Assembly (NCBI GenBank): GCA_014338405.1
Contig: JTDE01002016.1
Span: 14,503 to 78,502 of the forward strand
Direction: 5' to 3'
Length of the DNA stretch: 64,000 nt
Source: Paragonimus skrjabini miyazakii
Lineage: Eukaryota > Platyhelminthes > Trematoda > Plagiorchiida > Troglotrematidae
Position 1 is the first letter of the stretch. Every line of letters starts with the position of its first letter. The notes under the pieces were generated by a model. The model worked only from the letters and a program-made list of their open reading frames with translations, had not been told where the DNA came from and made no database searches. Below are positions 59,799 to 64,000 of this stretch, in pieces. The position numbers were made by a program, and so were the translations under genes.

Positions 59799-60128
59799 TA
59801 AGTAGTTCGGTAGCTTGGTTAATTTAGAAGAGACCCAATGGTGTAGAATCTGAGCTTGGTCTGGATTCGAACGAACCACAGAAACAGTAGGCCTAAATAC
59901 AGCAAGCGCTGTACCAACTGAACTACGAAGCTGCGACGGAAGCACGTAGATTTCACATTTGGACTCAGTTACCCATCCGTCCAGCTGTCTCGCATGGAAT
60001 CCACTATCCAGGGATCGATGACTTTGGCAGGATTTCTTAAACAGTTCATGCTGAAATCCACCAATAGCGCTGTTAATCATAGAAGTTGTATTAATACCAA
60101 GTAGTTTGGTATACTAATTGATTCAGAG
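59799..60128 (-). mobile_element. Second tRNA-derived SINE-like repeat, with 30-bp terminal direct repeats
   Basis: Minus strand: a body beginning CTTCTATGATTAACAGCGC, then a tRNA-like segment (A box TAGTTCAGTTGG near 59914-59925; B box GTTCGAATCC near 59857-59866), then a tail CTTCTAAATTAACCAAGC. The tail end (59799-59831, AAGTAGTTCGGTAGC on the plus strand) recurs in diverged form before the head (60097-60128, AAGTAGTTTGGTATAC). The unit looks like about 300 bp preceded by a fragment of another unit's tail. No hammerhead found. The 103-codon ORF at 59769-60080 lies within it and is probably incidental. Confidence 0.65.
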
Positions 60129-60482
60129 GCTGATAAGGTGCATGTTGCATTTTGGGAATGCTGTTTCTGTCACTGGTTCAACTCTATTCGAAACTCAGAT
60201 TTTTCGCAATTAGGTCTTTTCCAGACATGGATTTCTTGGGTAAAATACGGAGTTCCAGTCTCACCATACTCATTTGTATACCAGAACTACCGTGTACATC
60301 TGTACGTCCATTCCAACACACTGCAAAGCAGTCTACATCGGATAGTAGTGAAAGTTTTACACCGTGTGCTATTTTACCAAACTGATCAACACGGCTTGGT
60401 CATGTATTCTTATTTGAACGTTTAACATATTTGTAGGCAACTTAATCAACGAAATTTGCTAACCTGACTTTTTCCATTTTAG

Positions 60483-61524
60483 AATGTTGGAGAATGTGTG
60501 GACTTCATGATACAGAAGAATACTTCTTCACCATCTCCTGTCTTTGTCCACAGTTCAGATCAGTTGACTTCTGGATTCCAAGATAATCCATGGAAGTCTG
60601 ATATTTCCGAGGAGTGCCTGAGTGTAACGTTAAAGGATTCTGCAACTTCCCCCTTCCCAGTTAATAACGCTGATGATGAAACCATGGATTTAGACGATGA
60701 AGATTCGTTCAAAAGTAATGAGAGGCTTGAAATAACGGAAAAGTCCCATACTGATCTTCGCATGAGTCACACAAGAGAAGAGTCCAAGTCTGTATTGAAC
60801 TGGGGATTGTCCAGCTCCTCCTCACCGTCTCCTGCTCCCGGTGAGGGATCAGCCAATTTCGCCATAACTCCCGTGTCAGGAACCACATCCGGGTTTTTCA
60901 GTGGTTCAACCTATAGCTTAGATTCATCTTTGAGTCAGGTGCAGCCAATGACCACAGGAAACAGGGAATTGGATGGCAGTATTGATGTAAAGTTAGCCTC
61001 ATCGACAATAGAGGAGCGTAACTTCTCCGACAGAAAATCTCAAACTCTCGCAGAAACCTCAGTCAAAGCAGATCCAGTGGAGCATTCGAACAGTTTGTGG
61101 GGTTTGAGAAAACGAGCTTCCACTGATGTCAGTCCCTGGTCCACATTGAAACGATCCCGGTCCGTCTTGACTTCACCTCTGTCTTATCATGAGAATTGCC
61201 CTTCTTTGAGTCCGTCCCCCCATGACTTGCTTGACAAAGCAGATGATGGGGACGGTGAGGACGATTCTTTATCAGCCCCTGACGATCGATATGCCCCTGA
61301 ATTTTCATGTCGGTCTGCTGAAGCCTCTGTTCGACCACTGACACCGGATCTCCCTGACTTACAAATCACAAAACACACTACACATACACACCGAAAGACC
61401 GACCTAAACTTGCGAGGAGAAGCAATATCGAAAAACCGCGAATCGCGCCTACCATTGTTCTATCCGATTTACACACATGCCACGTGTGAACATAAGGCTA
61501 ACAGCGAACCATCCACTTTGTCTG
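60483..61524 (+). CDS. VGLL4-like cofactor, long Ser/Pro-rich exon
   Basis: The acceptor TTCCATTTTAG precedes AATGTTGGAG. Entered in phase 0 from the exon ending at 57993, the frame stays open for more than 340 codons. It is Ser/Thr/Pro-rich and acidic-patched (for example DDETMDLDDEDSF and DDGDGEDDSLSAPDD), with basic clusters such as LRKRAS and LKRSRS that could serve nuclear import. No fold is recognised. If unspliced, the frame stops at 61625 after NVFVLR. A donor-like TCTG|GTAAAA at 61524/61525 with an acceptor at 61603 would instead lead to the Cys-rich segment. The link to the TDU exons rests on phase and position. Confidence 0.7.
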
Positions 61525-61603
61525 GTAAAACCGGATTGGTCACCATTGGACGTTCACTTTCAGATCAATCCCCGTTGTCCGGATTGCACTTAAAACGGGA
61601 CAG

Positions 61604-61695
61604 TAATGTGTTTGTTCTGCGATAAAGACCCCCATTCGAGTGATATTAACAAGCACAGCCCCCGATCATATTTATTGTGTAAGGGATGTCGAAGT
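61604..61695 (+). CDS. Cys-rich possible exon of the VGLL4-like gene
   Basis: Frame +1 relative to the previous exon reads CLFCDKDPHSS then SYLLCKGCRS, with four Cys as C-x2-C...C-x2-C, a potential zinc-binding segment. It ends exactly in phase 0 at a strong donor (GAAGT|GTAAGT, donor at 61696). It joins in frame to the previous exon if 61525-61603 is a 79-bp GT-AG intron. The strong donor and Cys pattern support coding. Both the small intron and the zinc role are inferred. Such a segment is not part of vertebrate VGLL4, so it may reflect a lineage-specific C-terminus or a different gene. Confidence 0.45.
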
Positions 61696-61793
61696 GTAAG
61701 TGGAATATGGCACAATGTGATGCTTCCCTGTCCAGAACCTCTGCCAGGAATCAAACTATTTTATCACAATTGTTTTATAAACATATACATACG

Positions 61794-61817
61794 CATATAT
61801 ATATATATATATATATT
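61794..61817. repeat. (TA)n microsatellite
   Basis: Uninterrupted AT dinucleotide run. It produces the Ile-Tyr run in overlapping readings. Confidence 0.9.
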
Positions 61818-62205
61818 TGTACTCCATTCATAACGGGGCTGTTTTTTTTTAAAAAAATTTCTATCCCTGCTGCTGAATAACCATATGGAGTCAGACTGGA
61901 GTGTGTCACACATATTCAGAGAAGCTTACATATTCAGTCAGTTATCACTATGCATGTACACATATTTAAACGTTTTCATAACTAATGAGAGTTCCACTCT
62001 TATCGTACCATTCGCACCTTTTCTATGCGCCTATAACTATACGATATACTTGATTTTTCAATGGCGCATTCTGTTTTCTGAGTCATCGACTCCAAACCAA
62101 TAGCGGAAATTGTTTTGTTAAAAACGATTCAATCCTTGTTCTTCTTATTGATGTATTGTGTACGTATTGTGTTTTTGGGTATGTAAACGTAATAGAAGCA
62201 CGAAC

Positions 62206-62226
62206 GCACACACACACACACACACA
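62206..62226. repeat. (CA)n microsatellite
   Basis: About ten uninterrupted CA units, followed by imperfect CATACA repeats. Confidence 0.9.
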
Positions 62227-64000
62227 TACATACACACGAATACATGGAATGGATGTGTACTCTGTTCATTTGTGATTTAAGTAAATTTTCTTACCTTTCC
62301 CAACCACTCCTTTTTTCTATGTTTTTTTTTCTGGTTTGTTATATGTTTTCCAACATTTTCTGTACAGTTCCATTAAACCCAGAAGGTCGATCATGGTGGA
62401 ATTTTGTTGTGTGTTTTTCTTTTCCCCTGGTTTTACTAAACATCAAACGGCCGGTTCTAGCTATGATCATACAGGGTTTTGTATACTAAAAACAATACAT
62501 TGCTTACTTCGTGCGAGTTTTTTTATGTGTTTAACACAAACACTGCCAATACAAACATTTCTGTTTGCATAATGCAAATGCTATTTATCACCTCAACCTA
62601 GTTGTTAGGGTAAATTACAACGTTATTTGTATTGAGAGATTAGGCGATCAAAATGTTATTAGTATATAGTGATGTGTTTTTGGAATGTACTCAGATTTTT
62701 ACTTTACGACTGTCTTTTCCACAATTCATTTCTCAAAATATGTTCATTATTTGTACAGTCCAATTAAGAAAGAGTCAAGTAGACTAGCATCTGAATAGTC
62801 TATTTTTTTTTGAGTGGATTGGTGGAAATATTCTCTAACTCTTAGACAATTAACAGACAAGTAACAGACGTTATCTGGTCACAGTGATCCTCCTAAGTAT
62901 TCCCTTAACAAATCTAATCGGTAAATACGCTTAGCTATTTTTGGTCATTTTCGAGCAGACTTTCATTTGACTAACACCTACGACTTGGTAGCAAGTGGTG
63001 GTCACTTAATCTTGGCCAAGTGATCTTGAAGCGCCTATTATCACATGTGCATGCTGCAAATTAGCGTCTTCATTAGCTCTTTGTCTGATATCCCTTCCGA
63101 TTGTGTTGATATCTCCATTTTTCCTACTCTTCTGATCCACGAGAACATCGAACCTCAGTTACGGGCATCTCCTGATATCTTTGTACTTTATATACAGCAT
63201 GTTAAATGAGTGCTTTGTAATCATATAGCAGTCGACACTTATTTGATTATCACATTCATTTTTGCTCGTTCTTTGAATGAAACCACATCTAATATTCATA
63301 GGTTTTAATGAAATCTGTATTGATACGAAAACCGTTAGTAATTCAATCTATGTAACAGATTCATTAACCCGGTCAATATATTTAATTGGCTTGTATGCAA
63401 ACGAATTCGTTTTGTTTTAATTTGGCATCACAGACAGACTAGATTATTAGTTGACCTTTTGTTGTTATTATTTCTTGGTATTTGTCCTCTAAATTATTCA
63501 GTGAATAACAATGGAAATAAAACACTGCGAATTGGAACAGCACACAAAGATGATACAAGTCTTGTGATTTTCCCTGTGGCAACAACTGGCACATTCTGAT
63601 CACAGCTAACCACATAGGTTTAGACAAATGAACACGCGGTCTGCGGAGGAGAATTTGTGAATCCATTGTTTTGACGGACTAGTGAAGTTGAGGAGTACGT
63701 GGGACAGATACCAATGTGATTACAACGTTAGAACAAGTTCATTGTGAACAGTGTATTGTATGATTGTCAAGATCAAAAAAAGTAGCGGATAGGTTTCCGG
63801 CTATTTCAAAAACTACAGATAAGGTGTTATAATCCAACATGCTACATCAAATGACTATCTTCTATTCGTCAGCCTCAACACAAACTTACGGTATGTCTGA
63901 CCACTTTGGCACAATCTCCTCGATACGATCAGCTAGTTATCGATTCGTCCTTCCCACAGAGCTCATTCTGCATCCACGCAAGTGCAAAAAATCAGAAATA

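Larger units (their letters stand above)
61696..64000. other. Downstream intron or intergenic sequence
   Basis: After the donor at 61696 no further exon could be assigned. A (TA)n run lies at 61794-61817 and a (CA)n run at 62206-62226. A possible acceptor (TTCTGTACAG, ending 62368) would give only two codons and a stop in phase 0. ORFs elsewhere (62244-62572 plus, 63439-63666 minus) show no domains. Confidence 0.45.

Noticed and set aside
59857..59935. tRNA gene candidate on the minus strand
   Set aside because: Good A and B boxes, but a full cloverleaf could not be drawn by eye and the segment is embedded in a repeated unit with terminal repeats.
59769..60080. 103-codon minus ORF
   Set aside because: It spans the body, tRNA-like part and tail of a SINE-like repeat, so an open frame is likely accidental.
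1..64000. CRISPR arrays, bacterial operons, rRNA genes, integrated DNA-virus genes
   Set aside because: No regularly spaced direct repeats, Shine-Dalgarno-led gene strings, rRNA core sequences or recognisable viral replication or capsid genes were seen. The only virus-like genes are Gypsy retrotransposon relics.

Overview
The window looks like gene-poor, AT-rich eukaryotic nuclear DNA from a flatworm, most likely a digenean trematode. The evidence is indirect. The only convincing host gene is split by long introns. The rest is repeat-rich: three decayed Ty3/Gypsy LTR retrotransposons, solo LTRs, a Penelope-like element, and a dispersed short retroelement that carries both a tRNA-like pol III promoter and a hammerhead ribozyme. 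That last combination is known from the Schistosoma Sm-alpha repeats. There are no bacterial operons, rRNA genes or CRISPR arrays, and no intact tRNA gene was recognised.

Layout. 1-3.9 kb: mostly unassigned, with one scrambled ribozyme-element copy at 0.6-0.8 kb. 3.9-7.75 kb: a plus-strand LTR remnant, then a minus-strand Gypsy element (5' LTR, gag CCHC knuckle, protease-like, RT with a YGDD box, RNase H, integrase) broken by stops and frameshifts. 9.5-14.6 kb: two unrecognised ORFs, a 170-bp direct repeat, and two ribozyme-element copies, one of them chimeric. 19.3-20.14 kb: the 3' end of a second Gypsy element with integrase C-terminus, polypurine tract and 3' LTR. 23.86-25.43 kb: an inverted ribozyme-element copy with a perfect 12-bp target duplication, then a solo LTR with a 4-bp duplication. 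25.4-35.5 kb: no gene recognised. 35.5-36.9 kb: a third Gypsy pol fragment. 40-41 kb: a sequence patch that looks richer in G+C, then another solo LTR. 43.3-44.8 kb: two more ribozyme-element copies, one with an apparently intact hammerhead.

47.6-61.7 kb: on the + strand, exons of a Vestigial-like-4 (VGLL4/Tgi) type transcription cofactor. Exon 47627-47729 carries one TDU (Tondu) motif and exon 56905-57993 carries a second. The flanking splice sites are in compatible phase. A long exon from 60483 continues the same frame, and a C-x2-C...C-x2-C segment at 61604-61695 can be reached through a putative 79-bp intron. The introns hold three ribozyme-element copies (49.1, 52.8 and 55.4 kb), a 75-bp-arm palindrome (56.1-56.27 kb), a complete-looking short Penelope-like insertion (58460-59569) with inverted termini and a 9-bp target duplication, and a second tRNA-derived SINE-like repeat (59.8-60.13 kb).

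The most interesting system is the tRNA-like plus hammerhead retroelement. Nine copies or pieces are readable. Three have 12-13-bp target duplications, and two of those have internal inversions of the kind produced by twin priming. This points to target-primed mobilisation in trans by a LINE or Penelope-like enzyme, with self-cleaving RNA as part of the life cycle. All calls come from reading the sequence. No database search or folding program was run.
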